Shown: positions 23,256-32,532 of the stretch, in pieces
Position numbering within the stretch: the first letter of the stretch is position 1
How the letters are laid out: each line of letters begins with the position of its first letter
NCBI GenBank assembly: GCA_938010765.1
Contig: CALLVX010000138.1
Span: 1 to 42,426 of the forward strand
DNA from: an uncultured Flavobacteriaceae bacterium
Lineage (GTDB): Bacteria; Bacteroidota; Bacteroidia; Flavobacteriales; Flavobacteriaceae
Length of the DNA: 42,426 bases
Reading direction: 5' to 3'
Position numbers and translations under genes: made by a program
Notes under the pieces: generated by a model
What the model was told of the DNA's origin: nothing
What the model saw: only the letters and a program-made list of their open reading frames with translations
Database searches by the model: none

Positions 23256-24209
23256 ATGGAATATTTGGATTTTGAGCTGCCGATCAAAGAACTCGAAGAT
23301 CAGTTGGATAAGTGCATGATTATTGGGCAGGAGAGCGATGTAGATGTCACCGAAACATGCAAACAAATAGAACAAAAGCTTTCCGAAACCAGAAAGGATA
23401 TCTATAAGAACCTAAGTGCTTGGCAACGAGTGCAGCTTTCCCGGCACCCGAATCGTCCCTATACGCTAGATTATATTCGTGCCATTTGTGGCGATACCTT
23501 CCTTGAACTACACGGTGATCGTAATGTAAAGGATGACAAGGCCATGATCGGGGGCTTAGGGAAAATAGGGGACCAAACCTATATGTTCGTTGGGCAACAA
23601 AAAGGCTTCAATACCAAAACACGACAGTACCGTAATTTTGGAATGGCCAATCCCGAAGGGTATCGAAAGGCATTACGCTTAATGAAGTCTGCCGAGAAGT
23701 TTGGTATTCCCGTGGTGTGCCTGGTAGATACTCCAGGAGCATATCCGGGAATAGAAGCTGAGGAACGCGGGCAAGGAGAGGCCATTGCACGAAATATTTT
23801 AGAGATGACCCGTTTAAAGGTACCCATTATCGTTACCATTATCGGAGAAGGAGCATCGGGCGGTGCTTTGGGTATTGGAGTAGGCGATGTAGTGTTGATG
23901 CTAGAAAATACTTGGTATTCTGTAATATCCCCAGAATCTTGCTCGTCCATTCTTTGGAGAAGCTGGGAGTATAAAGAAATAGCCGCAGATGCTTTAAAGC
24001 TAACGGCGACCGATATGCGAAAATTGAAACTTATCGATGAGATTGTTCGCGAACCCGAAGGAGGGGCACATGCAAACCGTGATAAGACATTTCAAATCGT
24101 AAAAAACAAAATAACGAACCATTTTGAACGTCTTAAAAAGTTATCACCAAAAGAATTGGTGGCGGCTCGTATGAAGAAATATGATGATATGGGTGTTTTT
24201 AACGGCTAA
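23256..24209 (+). CDS. accA: Acetyl-CoA carboxylase carboxyltransferase subunit alpha
   Basis: 317 residues, normal length. The protein transfers the carboxyl group from biotin to acetyl-CoA with the beta subunit, the first step of fatty-acid synthesis. Landmarks: [15 protein letters not shown] at the start, [63 protein letters not shown], and [18 protein letters not shown] followed by [14 protein letters not shown]. The accD partner is elsewhere. It ends at a hairpin terminator and has its own -7 element. Confidence 0.97.
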   Translation: MEYLDFELPIKELEDQLDKCMIIGQESDVDVTETCKQIEQKLSETRKDIYKNLSAWQRVQLSRHPNRPYTLDYIRAICGDTFLELHGDRNVKDDKAMIGGLGKIGDQTYMFVGQQKGFNTKTRQYRNFGMANPEGYRKALRLMKSAEKFGIPVVCLVDTPGAYPGIEAEERGQGEAIARNILEMTRLKVPIIVTIIGEGASGGALGIGVGDVVLMLENTWYSVISPESCSSILWRSWEYKEIAADALKLTATDMRKLKLIDEIVREPEGGAHANRDKTFQIVKNKITNHFERLKKLSPKELVAARMKKYDDMGVFNG

Positions 24210-24231
24210 AGGGCCTTTATATCAAGATCAG

Positions 24232-24264
24232 AAAATTCCGGAAACTTTAATTTCCGGAATTTTT
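24232..24264 (+). terminator. Terminator after accA
   Basis: AAATTCCGGAAA and TTTCCGGAATTT flank a short loop and are followed by a T run. It ends the accA transcript before the dnaB promoter region. Confidence 0.85.
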
Positions 24265-24289
24265 TTGTTGTCAACACAAAATCGTAACT

Positions 24290-24323
24290 TATCAACAGGC
24301 CAATTGTGAATGAACTGTTGATA
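24290..24323. promoter_or_regulatory. Inverted repeat upstream of dnaB, DnaA-box-like
   Basis: TATCAACAG (24290-24298) and CTGTTGATA (24315-24323) are perfect reverse complements with 16 bases between. The left copy with its preceding T reads TTATCAACA, one base from the DnaA box TTATCCACA. A related GTTGTCAAC lies at 24267-24275. It may be an operator or a DnaA site in the dnaB promoter. Confidence 0.4.
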
Positions 24324-24377
24324 TCGCAAGTGGCCTTGGCCATGTTAACTTAAGGTTAATTGTATATTTTCGCTGGT

Positions 24378-25928
24378 ATGGAGAGAACGGATCCGACTAT
24401 TGCTCGTAAAATCGATAAATCGACGCTCATTAACTTGGAGCGGGGGAAGATTCCACCGCAAGCTGTTGATTTAGAGGAGGTTGTGTTGGGGGCGATGATG
24501 ATTGATAAAAAAGGAGTCGATGAAGTAATAGATATCCTACATCCCGATGTGTTCTACAAAGACGCCCATCGTTTTATCTACGAAGCTATTTTCAAATTAT
24601 TTGAAACTTCCGAACCGGTCGATTTATTAACCGTTTCCTCTCAATTACGCAAAGATGGCCGTCTAGACTCCATAGGAGGTGATTTTTACCTTATAAAATT
24701 GACTCAAAAAGTAGCTTCTTCAGCACATATTGAGTTTCATGCACGTATTATTCTTCAAAAGTTCATTCAGCGGAGCCTTATAAAAATATCGAACGAAATC
24801 ATCGAAGAGGCGTATGCGGAAAGTACCGATGTTTTTGATTTGTTAGATGCCGCCGAATCAAAATTGTACGATGTTACCCAAGGAAATTTAAAACGTTCGG
24901 CCGAGACAGCGCAAAATTTGGTCATCCAAGCTAAAAAGCGCATTGAGGAAATTGCCAATAAAGAAGGATTAAGTGGGGTACCCTCAGGCTTTGATAAAGT
25001 AGATAAGCTTACTTCGGGCTGGCAGCCAAGTGATTTGATTATTATAGCGGCAAGACCTGGTATGGGTAAAACCGCCCTTACCTTGTCTATGGCAAAGAAC
25101 ATGGCGGTGAACTCGGGCATCCCAGTGGCCTTCTTTTCTTGTGAGATGTCTTCAGTACAATTGATAACGCGTCTAATTTCTTCCGAAACGGGGCTTTCTT
25201 CCGAGAAGCTACGTACTGGTAAACTAGAAAAGCATGAATGGGAGCAATTGAACGTAAAGGTGAAAGCCCTGGAAAAAGCACCATTGTTTATAGATGATAC
25301 ACCCTCACTCTCCATTTTTGATTTACGTGCAAAGGCACGAAGATTGGCATCGCAGCATGGCATTAAGATGATTATTATAGATTATTTGCAGTTGATGACA
25401 GCAGGAGGCACCCAAAAAGGGGGAAATAGAGAACAAGAGATTTCTACCATTTCCCGTAACCTAAAGGCGCTCGCGAAAGAATTAAGTGTACCGGTAATAG
25501 CCCTATCACAACTGTCGAGGGCAGTAGAAACAAGAGGGGGCAGTAAACGCCCTTTGCTTTCCGATTTGAGAGAATCCGGGGCAATTGAACAAGATGCCGA
25601 TATTGTGGCCTTTATTTACCGCCCCGAATATTATAAAATTGATGAATGGGATGATGATGAGCGTTCCCCGACCCAAGGACAAGGAGAATTCATTGTGGCG
25701 AAACATCGTAACGGTGGGCTCGAAAGTATTCGCCTAAAGTTCATCGGAAATCTGGGTAAATTCGACAATCTAGATGATTTCGACTCTCCCTTCGAATTTC
25801 AATCGAAAATGAATGTCGATGGTGATAATCCCTTCATGACCAAGAACCTTCCCAATGCCAATGAAGCATTTGGAAGCACAATGAACGACCCCCTAAGTCC
25901 CGAAGACGATAATGATGTTCCGTTTTAA
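24378..25928 (+). CDS. dnaB: Replicative DNA helicase DnaB
   Basis: 516 residues from the ATG at 24378. A TTG at 24360 would add six residues but overlaps a -7-like element (TATATTTTCG), so it is unlikely. The N-terminal domain (PPQAVDLEEVVLGAMMIDKKGVDEV, interacting with primase) is followed by the RecA-like ATPase: Walker A ARPGMGKTALTLSMA, VAFFSCEMSSVQL, Walker B IIIDYLQLM, and the arginine-finger region with SDLRESGAIEQDAD. The C-terminal tail is acidic (SPEDDNDVPF). No intein interrupts it. It unwinds DNA ahead of the replication fork. Confidence 0.97.
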   Translation: MERTDPTIARKIDKSTLINLERGKIPPQAVDLEEVVLGAMMIDKKGVDEVIDILHPDVFYKDAHRFIYEAIFKLFETSEPVDLLTVSSQLRKDGRLDSIGGDFYLIKLTQKVASSAHIEFHARIILQKFIQRSLIKISNEIIEEAYAESTDVFDLLDAAESKLYDVTQGNLKRSAETAQNLVIQAKKRIEEIANKEGLSGVPSGFDKVDKLTSGWQPSDLIIIAARPGMGKTALTLSMAKNMAVNSGIPVAFFSCEMSSVQLITRLISSETGLSSEKLRTGKLEKHEWEQLNVKVKALEKAPLFIDDTPSLSIFDLRAKARRLASQHGIKMIIIDYLQLMTAGGTQKGGNREQEISTISRNLKALAKELSVPVIALSQLSRAVETRGGSKRPLLSDLRESGAIEQDADIVAFIYRPEYYKIDEWDDDERSPTQGQGEFIVAKHRNGGLESIRLKFIGNLGKFDNLDDFDSPFEFQSKMNVDGDNPFMTKNLPNANEAFGSTMNDPLSPEDDNDVPF

Positions 25929-26091
25929 AAGTTTGTATTATACCATACCCTAACAAAAAGATTGTTTTCGCTTTTATTAGGTATGCCAGGGAACTATTTG
26001 CTTGCGTCAAACCTAGATCGTTGTTTCCTTTTACGCATTCTCTTTAGAAAGGTTTAACGCGTTTCCAAATTAAACCCTTCCAATTTTACCC

Positions 26092-26099
26092 TATCTTTG
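26092..26099 (+). promoter_or_regulatory. -7 promoter element
   Basis: TATCTTTG matches TAnnTTTG. It overlaps an in-frame TTG at 26097, which argues that translation really begins at the ATG at 26127. Confidence 0.5.
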
Positions 26100-26126
26100 A
26101 GAAGGTTGTACAATGCATCTCTTTCT

Positions 26127-27389
26127 ATGAGAAACTATCTTTTTTCTTTTTTCCTTTTTCTTTTCTCACTTTCGACTTTCGCCTCGTCTATCCTCATACC
26201 AATGGATGTAGAGGGGCAAAAAAACCATTTAAAAGCGTATGGGATTACCTATTGGGTATTGACCAAACAGCAGAAGGTACAATGGTTGTTGAATTATAGA
26301 GGCGGTTCTTTTTTGTTGCCCGATGGAGAAAGTATTAGAAAAGAATGTCAGATCCGGGGTGTTTCTTTTGAAGTTATATCCGATGCACAGGCACAAGGTA
26401 TTTTAGACGGTATTAGCAGCCCATCTATGAATCAAGAATCAGTGGTGTTAGAGAAAGCCCCAAAAGTGGCGGTTTATTCTCCTAAAGGGAACCAGCCTTG
26501 GGATGATGCGGTTACCATGGTACTTACCTATGCGGAAATTCCCTACGAGACCGTCTATGATGAGGAAGTTTTGGAAGATAAGCTGGTATTGTTCGATTGG
26601 CTGCACCTGCACCACGAAGACTTTACGGGCCAATACGGGAAGTTTTATGGAGCATATCGGGCAGCACCTTGGTATATAGAACAGAAACAGAATGCCGAGG
26701 CTTTGGCTACCAAGCTCGGTTTTGAAAAGGTTTCTGAGGAAAAAAGGGCAGTGGCATTGAAAATTAGGAATTATGTTATCGGCGGTGGTTTTATGTTCGC
26801 AATGTGTTCGGCCACCGATAGTTTTGATATCGCCTTGGCTGCCGATGAGGTAGATATTTGCGAGCCTATGTTCGATGGTGATCCCTCGGATGCCAACTAC
26901 CAGTCGCGGCTCGATTTTCGAAAAACCTTTGCCTTTAAAGACTTTGTGTTGGAACGTAGTCCCCTTAAATACGAGTTTTCTTCAATAGACATGACCACCA
27001 AAAGAGGGAATGTTCCAAAAGAGTCGGACTATTTTTCTCTCATGGATTTCTCTGCCAAATGGGATCCGGTACCGACCATGTTATGTCAAAACCATACCGC
27101 TTTGGTCAAAGGTTTTATGGGGCAAACAACCTCTTTTGAAAGGGGAATCGTAAAATCTACGGTCTTGGTCTTAGGAGAGAATAAAATTAATGGAGAGGCG
27201 CGCTACATACATGGTATTAAAGGAAAAGGCTTCTTTACCTTTTACGGCGGTCACGATCCGGAAGACTACCAACATAGGGTTGGAGACCCGAAAACCGAAC
27301 TAGAATTACACCCAACCTCTCCGGGGTATCGACTTATTTTAAATAACGTTCTTTTCCCAGCGGCCCAAAAAAAGAAACAAAAAACATAG
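26127..27389 (+). CDS. Secreted GATase-like protein, often mislabelled asparagine synthetase B
   Basis: 420 residues from MRNYLFSFFLF, with a signal peptide ending near FASSI. Very similar proteins are widespread in Bacteroidota and carry the name asparagine synthetase B in some annotations. The sequence does not support that: there is no N-terminal Cys2 glutaminase domain and no SGGxDS ATP-binding loop. Instead the C-terminal two thirds look like an envelope-located class I amidotransferase or flavodoxin-type fold: KVAVYSPKGNQPWDDAVTMV, LHLHHEDFTGQYGKF, and an elbow-like GGGFMFAMCSATDS with C227 in nucleophile position. Substrate and role are unknown; the strict conservation of MDVEGQKNHLKAYGITYW in relatives is from memory. 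Confidence 0.8.
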   Translation: MRNYLFSFFLFLFSLSTFASSILIPMDVEGQKNHLKAYGITYWVLTKQQKVQWLLNYRGGSFLLPDGESIRKECQIRGVSFEVISDAQAQGILDGISSPSMNQESVVLEKAPKVAVYSPKGNQPWDDAVTMVLTYAEIPYETVYDEEVLEDKLVLFDWLHLHHEDFTGQYGKFYGAYRAAPWYIEQKQNAEALATKLGFEKVSEEKRAVALKIRNYVIGGGFMFAMCSATDSFDIALAADEVDICEPMFDGDPSDANYQSRLDFRKTFAFKDFVLERSPLKYEFSSIDMTTKRGNVPKESDYFSLMDFSAKWDPVPTMLCQNHTALVKGFMGQTTSFERGIVKSTVLVLGENKINGEARYIHGIKGKGFFTFYGGHDPEDYQHRVGDPKTELELHPTSPGYRLILNNVLFPAAQKKKQKT

Positions 27390-27738
27390 TGCAGTTAGTA
27401 CTAATACTATTTTATTATTTTTTACTACTAGGTAAAAACTATTTTTGTTTTACACTTTTATAAACCTTTACACCTTCAAGCTGAAAATAATTTTAAGGTA
27501 CGGCTATTGAATCTTCCAAGCTATGAGGTTATATGGTAGCGAAGTACTGCAAGCCGGTAGTCGCAGTATTTCTTTAGAAGTGCTGTTCGTGTTCTATATC
27601 TTTTAAGGGTGACAGATGCAGCTTTACGCAGAAGTACTTCTTCTAAATTGTTGATTGAGTAAACAAATTTGAGTTAGGTTGGTTGCTTTGTTGAAAATGG
27701 TCGTTCAGTATTGAACTACCATTTTTCTTAAAGGATCA
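27390..27738. other. Intergenic, ends in a convergent terminator
   Basis: 349 bases between convergent genes. Only the terminator at its right end is recognisable; I see no gene or RNA. Confidence 0.6.
27694..27726. terminator. Bidirectional terminator
   Basis: AAAATGGTcGTTCA and TGAACtACCATTTT pair around GTAT with one internal mismatch and a T run on each side. It serves the minus-strand phosphatase gene and possibly the upstream plus-strand gene. Confidence 0.8.
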
Positions 27739-28536
27739 TTAAACACCAAGAAGCTGTTCTAAGATACGTTCAACACCAAAATTATCATTGCTGGTCGTTT
27801 TGTACTTTGCCGCCTTTTGTACATTTGGATGTGCGTTGGCCATTGCAAAGCTAAAATCGGCCAAAGCAAGCATTTCAAGATCATTATTATAATCTCCGAA
27901 GACCATTGTCTCACTAGGACTTACATTGTATAGTTCTTGTACTTTCTGCAATGCATAGCCTTTATGAGCATTGGGGCTAGAGATATCTACCCAGTTTTCA
28001 CCGGATACCTTTACTTTAAGTTCATTTTCCAGTTGTTTGACAAAAGGATATACAAAGCGTTCGGAACTTTCAAAATGATAAATAGCTATTTTTAAAATTT
28101 CACCCTCAAAGTCTTTTAAGTTGTCTAACAATTCATACTCCGTGTAATACTCTTTCAGCTTTTCAACAAATTTGGTGTCGTTTCCCAACAAATGTGCACT
28201 GTGTTTGGCACAGAGAACGGGGTGAATACCAGGAATTGTTTTTAAAATTGAAAGCACTTGGTTTTTGTGATCCTGCGATAGGGGAGTTGCAACAAGTTCG
28301 TTTTCCCGTTCCATAACAAAGCCACCATTTTCAGCGATAACAACAATATCATTCTTAATAGCATCGAGTTTGTCTACAATGCTATTGTACTGTCTACCGC
28401 TAGCCGCTACAAAGGTGATTTCCTGCCGTTTCAGTTCTTGAAACAACTCAAAAAACCGACTGCTTACTTCATGATTGGAATTTAATAAAGTGCCGTCCAT
28501 ATCGCTGACGACCATTTTAACCTGCGAAAAATCCAT
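27739..28536 (-). CDS. Cof-type HAD-superfamily phosphatase
   Basis: 265 residues from MDFSQVKMVVSDMDGTLLN; the frame opens 18 codons earlier but that part is not conserved-looking. The HAD motif I is DMDGTLLN with the nucleophile and acid/base aspartates. Motif II is VAASGRQYNS, the C2-type cap lies between, and the final motifs are GYALQKVQELYNV with K, and VFGDYNNDLEML with the magnesium-binding aspartates, followed by FAMANAHPNVQKAA. This is a cytoplasmic sugar- or nucleotide-phosphate phosphatase; substrate not predictable. Confidence 0.92.
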   Translation of the reverse strand: MDFSQVKMVVSDMDGTLLNSNHEVSSRFFELFQELKRQEITFVAASGRQYNSIVDKLDAIKNDIVVIAENGGFVMERENELVATPLSQDHKNQVLSILKTIPGIHPVLCAKHSAHLLGNDTKFVEKLKEYYTEYELLDNLKDFEGEILKIAIYHFESSERFVYPFVKQLENELKVKVSGENWVDISSPNAHKGYALQKVQELYNVSPSETMVFGDYNNDLEMLALADFSFAMANAHPNVQKAAKYKTTSNDNFGVERILEQLLGV

Positions 28537-28624
28537 AGCTGTACAATTGAATGCGCAAAGGTATTTGTTCTTTGTTTGATAGTAGCTCATTTTATAGGTA
28601 ATTTGGTATTAAATACTACTTAGA

Positions 28625-29047
28625 ATGCAGATGGTTCAAAAGGAGATTCGACTACCCGCGCATAAACGCGGCTTTCATTTAATTACAAAGGAAGTTGAAG
28701 GTGCCCTTCCCGAAATAGCAATGATGCATTGTGGGTTGCTCCAAGTTTTTATAAAGCATACTTCGGCCAGCCTTACCATCAATGAAAATGCCGATCCAAC
28801 GGTTCGCAAAGATTTTGAAAGTCATATAAATAAAATGGTACCGGAAGATGCGCCTTATTACCTGCACAACTATGAAGGGTCTGATGATATGCCAGCCCAT
28901 ATCAAAGCCTCTTTGATGGGGGCATCTGTTCAAATTCCCATTACCAACGGCAGTTTGAACTTGGGTGTTTGGCAAGGAATTTATCTGTGTGAACATCGCA
29001 ACCGCGCTTCAGGAAGGCACTTGGTAATTACTGCTTTTGGAGCATAA
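28625..29047 (+). CDS. YjbQ-family protein (UPF0047)
   Basis: 140 residues covering one complete YjbQ domain: GFHLITKEVEGAL, GLLQVFIKHTSASLTINENAD with the conserved histidine, DFESHINKMVP, YLHNYEGSDDMPAHIKASLMG with two further histidines, GVWQGIYLCEHRN. Members can show thiamin-phosphate synthase activity in vitro, but the natural role is unsettled. ATG at 28625 or the one six bases later. It is divergent from the HAD gene and ends directly at a terminator. Confidence 0.92.
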   Translation: MQMVQKEIRLPAHKRGFHLITKEVEGALPEIAMMHCGLLQVFIKHTSASLTINENADPTVRKDFESHINKMVPEDAPYYLHNYEGSDDMPAHIKASLMGASVQIPITNGSLNLGVWQGIYLCEHRNRASGRHLVITAFGA

Positions 29048-29075
29048 AAAAATCCAGCTTTTTGGCTGGATTTTT
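29047..29075. terminator. Bidirectional terminator between yjbQ-type gene and rplT
   Basis: AAATCCAGC (29050-29058) and GCTGGATTT (29065-29073) form a nine-bp stem, with A and T runs on both sides. It ends the translation operon on the minus strand and the plus-strand gene. Confidence 0.88.
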
Positions 29076-29097
29076 ATAAGTGAGATAGGTTTAAAAT

Positions 29098-29442
29098 TTA
29101 TTTTACTTTGTCTATTACGGCCTTGAACGCATCTGGGTGGTTCATGGCCAAATCGGCCAATACCTTCCGGTTCAATTCAATTCCGTTGGCTTTTACCTTC
29201 CCCATAAATTGAGAATACGACATACCGTGCATTCTGGCTCCCGCATTAATACGGGTTATCCATAAGGCACGAAAATTTCTCTTTTTGGTCTTACGGTCAC
29301 GGTAGGCATACAACATTGCTTTTTCCACCGCATTTTTAGCGACTGTCCAAACATTTTTACGTCTTCCAAAGTAACCTTTGGCTTGCTTCATCACCTTTTT
29401 TCTTCGGGCTCTAGAAGCTACTGCATTTACTGATCTTGGCAT
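29098..29442 (-). CDS. rplT: 50S ribosomal protein L20
   Basis: 114 residues, full length: [20 protein letters not shown] at the start, [42 protein letters not shown], and [17 protein letters not shown] at the end. It binds 23S rRNA early in 50S assembly. It is the last gene of thrS-infC-rpmI-rplT. Confidence 0.98.
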   Translation of the reverse strand: MPRSVNAVASRARRKKVMKQAKGYFGRRKNVWTVAKNAVEKAMLYAYRDRKTKKRNFRALWITRINAGARMHGMSYSQFMGKVKANGIELNRKVLADLAMNHPDAFKAVIDKVK

Positions 29443-29540
29443 AATTTTTAATTTTTTGTAGCAGGCGGTTAATTCAATTTTGGCGATTAACTCTTTTTTG
29501 GCCTGACTCCAGGGTTTCTATTAAATTACCTAAAGGACGA

Positions 29541-29738
29541 TTACTTTAAACGTAATTGCTCTTTAATACTGTTGACATCGGACTCATGAACTAAACCAGA
29601 GTGTGTCAACGCAAGCTTACGCTTTTTCGATTTTTTCGTCAAGATGTGACTCTTGAAAGCGTGCTTTCGTTTGATTTTACCACTACCGGTAAGCTTAAAT
29701 CGCTTCTTGGCACTGGATTTTGTTTTTTGCTTAGGCAT
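29541..29738 (-). CDS. rpmI: 50S ribosomal protein L35
   Basis: 65 residues, very basic: [20 protein letters not shown], then the [20 protein letters not shown] core of L35. It lies between infC and rplT on the same strand, the standard order. Confidence 0.97.
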   Translation of the reverse strand: MPKQKTKSSAKKRFKLTGSGKIKRKHAFKSHILTKKSKKRKLALTHSGLVHESDVNSIKEQLRLK

Positions 29739-29828
29739 TTTTCCTATTTATATTAATCTCACTTATGTATGCTGAACAAGCCCCATAGCGAGACTTGATT
29801 CAGTATCTTTTTGTAACAAATGCTACCT

Positions 29829-30383
29829 TTATTTCTTCGCTTTCGGAGCAATGAACATGGTCATTCGCTTTCCTTCCAATTTTGGCATCTGCTCTACTTT
29901 GCCGAGCTCTTCCAATTCCGATGCTAATTTTAATAACAAAATCTCACCCTGGTCTTTATAGACGATCGATCTTCCTTTAAAGAAAACATAAGCCTTTAAT
30001 TTTGCCCCATCTTTAAGGAACTTTTCGGCGTGTTTTTTCTTAAAATCGTAATCGTGATCATCTGTATTCGGACCAAACCGAATTTCCTTAACAACGACCT
30101 TCGAGGCTTTCGCCTTCATTACCTTCTCTCGTTTCTTTTGTTCGTAAAGAAACTTTTTATAGTCGATAATTTTACATACCGGGGGATCTGCCTTCGGAGA
30201 AATCTCTACCAAATCCAATCCTTCTTCCTGTGCCTTATCCAACGCTGTGCGAATAGGGTACACACCCACTTCAACATTATCGCCCACAAGACGAACCTGC
30301 GGTGCTAAAATTTTCTCATTGATTTTATGAGGGTTTTTATTTTCCCTTCTAGGTTGGGGCCTAAATCTTTTACGTATTGCTAT
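29829..30383 (-). CDS. infC: Translation initiation factor IF-3, apparently with an AUA start codon
   Basis: A conventional start (GTG, 30285-30287) would give only 152 residues and cut into the N-terminal domain. The frame upstream continues with family sequence: [19 protein letters not shown], then [14 protein letters not shown]. It runs back to an ATA codon at 30381-30383 followed by A-I-R-K-R-F, matching the usual 'MAIRRRF' start. Only one codon (GTC) separates that ATA from an in-frame TAG at 30387-30389, and there is no ATG, GTG or TTG in between. So translation probably starts at AUA, giving 184 residues. IF-3 represses its own rare AUU-type start in other bacteria. The C-terminal domain ([32 protein letters not shown]) is intact. 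Confidence 0.9.
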   Translation of the reverse strand: MAIRKRFRPQPRRENKNPHKINEKILAPQVRLVGDNVEVGVYPIRTALDKAQEEGLDLVEISPKADPPVCKIIDYKKFLYEQKKREKVMKAKASKVVVKEIRFGPNTDDHDYDFKKKHAEKFLKDGAKLKAYVFFKGRSIVYKDQGEILLLKLASELEELGKVEQMPKLEGKRMTMFIAPKAKK

Positions 30384-30417
30384 GACCTATACTTTTTAAG
30401 TTAAACTTTTAGTGTTT

Positions 30418-32355
30418 TTAAAACGACTTTAAGGTACTATTTATTTCGGTATTGACCAAGTTCTTAAAATCGTCTAAACTTATAGAACCCAAATCTTCAC
30501 CACCATGCCTACGAACCGAAATGGTTTCATTGGCTTCTTCATTTTCCCCAACGATCAGCATAAACGGTATTTTGTTCATTTCTGCTTCCCGTATTTTCTT
30601 GCCAACAGTTTCATTCCTGTTATCAATGAGGGCGCGAATTTCGTCATTTTCTAAGGAATTTGAAACTTTTTCGGCATATTTTTCATGCTTCTCGCTTACT
30701 GATAGAATAATGGCTTGATCAGGAATCAACCATAACGGGAAATTTCCGCCGGTATGTTCCAGCAACAGGGCGATAAAACGTTCCATACTCCCGAAAGGAG
30801 CTCTATGGATCATGACCGGTCTGTGCATTTCATTATCACTGCCTTTATAGGTCAACTCAAAACGTTCCGGTAAATTGTAATCTACCTGAATTGTTCCCAG
30901 CTGCCAATTACGCCCCAAGGCGTCTTTTACCATAAAATCGAGCTTCGGACCATAGAAGGCGGCTTCACCACTTTCGATCACATAGTCCAACCCCTTTTCG
31001 TTGGCCGCATTGATAATGGCATTTTCTGCTTTTTCCCAGTTTTCCACCGATCCTATATATTTTTCGGGCTTGGCAAGGTCACGCACTGATACTTGCGCCT
31101 TGAAATTTTCAAAGCCCAATGACCTTAATACATATAAAGATAGGTCGATCACGTTTTTAAATTCCTGGTCTAGTTGGTCGGGGGTACAAAAAATATGAGC
31201 GTCGTCTTGCGTGAAACCTCGTACTCTGGTTAGGCCATGTAATTCCCCGCTCTGTTCGTATCGGTATACGGTACCGAACTCGGCATATCTTTTTGGTAAC
31301 TCACGATAACTAAAGGGTTTGTGTTTGAAAATTTCACAGTGATGTGGGCAATTCATAGGTTTTAAAAAGAACTCTTCATCTTCCTTTGGCGTTTTTATAG
31401 GTTGAAAACTATCTTCGCCGTACTTGGCATAATGCCCAGATGTAATATAGAGTTCCTTTTGTCCGATATGGGGACTGATTACCATTTCGTATCCTGCTTT
31501 TTTCTGCGCTTTTTTCAAGAATTGCTCCAAACGATCTCGTAGAGCAGCACCTTTAGGAAGCCATAGCGGCAAACCTTGTCCCACTTTTTGCGAAAAGGTA
31601 AAGAGCTCCAATTCCTTTCCTAGTTTTCTATGATCTCGTTTTTTTGCTTCCTCGAGCAAGGCAAGATATTCGGTAAGTTCTTTTTGTTTTGGAAAAGAAA
31701 TACCATAAATACGGGTAAGCATTTTATTGTTCTCATCGCCTTGGTAGTAGGCTCCCGCAACACTTAAGATCTTGATTGCCTTTACAACGCCCGTATTGGG
31801 AATATGCCCGCCTCTACAGAGGTCGGTAAAACTAGAATGGTCACAAAAAGTAATGGTGCCATCTTCGAGCTTCTCTATAAGGGCAACTTTGTATTCGTTT
31901 TTATCGGTGTAATAAGATAGTGCCTCGGCCTTGCTTACCTCCCGCATTTGAAAGTCGTGCTTGCCACGGGCGATTTCCAACATTTTGTTTTCGATCGTTT
32001 TGAAATCTTTGTCAGAAATACTTTCCTCGCCAAGATCTACGTCATAGTAAAAACCATTTTCAACAGCCGGTCCTACCCAGAGCTTCCCATTCGGATATAG
32101 TTCTTCAAGTGCTTGTGCCAGAATATGGGCAGAGGAATGCCAGAAGGCAGTTTTGCCTTCGGGGTTATTCCAGGTATATAAGGTCAAAGAGCCGTCTTCC
32201 GTTAAAGAGGTGGTCGATTCGACCACGACATCATTAAACTTGGCAGACAAGACATTTCTGGCCAAGCCTTCGCTTATACTTTTGGCTACATCCATAGGGG
32301 TGCTCCCGTTGGCATATTCTTTGACGCTTCCGTCTGGTAAAGTAATCTTGATCAT
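30418..32355 (-). CDS. thrS: Threonyl-tRNA synthetase
   Basis: 645 residues, full length. An N-terminal TGS domain ([20 protein letters not shown]) is followed by the editing domain with [16 protein letters not shown] (HxxxH) and the [20 protein letters not shown] stretch. The class II catalytic core has [16 protein letters not shown] with the zinc cysteine, [27 protein letters not shown] and a final [20 protein letters not shown]. The anticodon-binding domain closes the protein ([16 protein letters not shown]). First gene of the translation operon; infC begins about 35 bases downstream. Confidence 0.98.
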   Translation of the reverse strand: MIKITLPDGSVKEYANGSTPMDVAKSISEGLARNVLSAKFNDVVVESTTSLTEDGSLTLYTWNNPEGKTAFWHSSAHILAQALEELYPNGKLWVGPAVENGFYYDVDLGEESISDKDFKTIENKMLEIARGKHDFQMREVSKAEALSYYTDKNEYKVALIEKLEDGTITFCDHSSFTDLCRGGHIPNTGVVKAIKILSVAGAYYQGDENNKMLTRIYGISFPKQKELTEYLALLEEAKKRDHRKLGKELELFTFSQKVGQGLPLWLPKGAALRDRLEQFLKKAQKKAGYEMVISPHIGQKELYITSGHYAKYGEDSFQPIKTPKEDEEFFLKPMNCPHHCEIFKHKPFSYRELPKRYAEFGTVYRYEQSGELHGLTRVRGFTQDDAHIFCTPDQLDQEFKNVIDLSLYVLRSLGFENFKAQVSVRDLAKPEKYIGSVENWEKAENAIINAANEKGLDYVIESGEAAFYGPKLDFMVKDALGRNWQLGTIQVDYNLPERFELTYKGSDNEMHRPVMIHRAPFGSMERFIALLLEHTGGNFPLWLIPDQAIILSVSEKHEKYAEKVSNSLENDEIRALIDNRNETVGKKIREAEMNKIPFMLIVGENEEANETISVRRHGGEDLGSISLDDFKNLVNTEINSTLKSF

Positions 32356-32532
32356 TCCCTTTTTCTATTATAAGATGGCAAAGATAAGACCTTGCCGCGA
32401 TAGGCACAATAAACTTCTATATATTGTACGGTAAGGAATGTATTATCCATGTAGGGAGAGACAATTCTTCAGACTTTTTCTACTTCTTTTACGCCTTTAT
32501 ACTATATTTAATTCAAATAACCACCCACCACA

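Noticed and set aside
25944-25985. Hairpin CATACC/GGTATG after dnaB as terminator
   Set aside because: The stem has a bulge, the loop is long and no T run follows directly; too weak to call.
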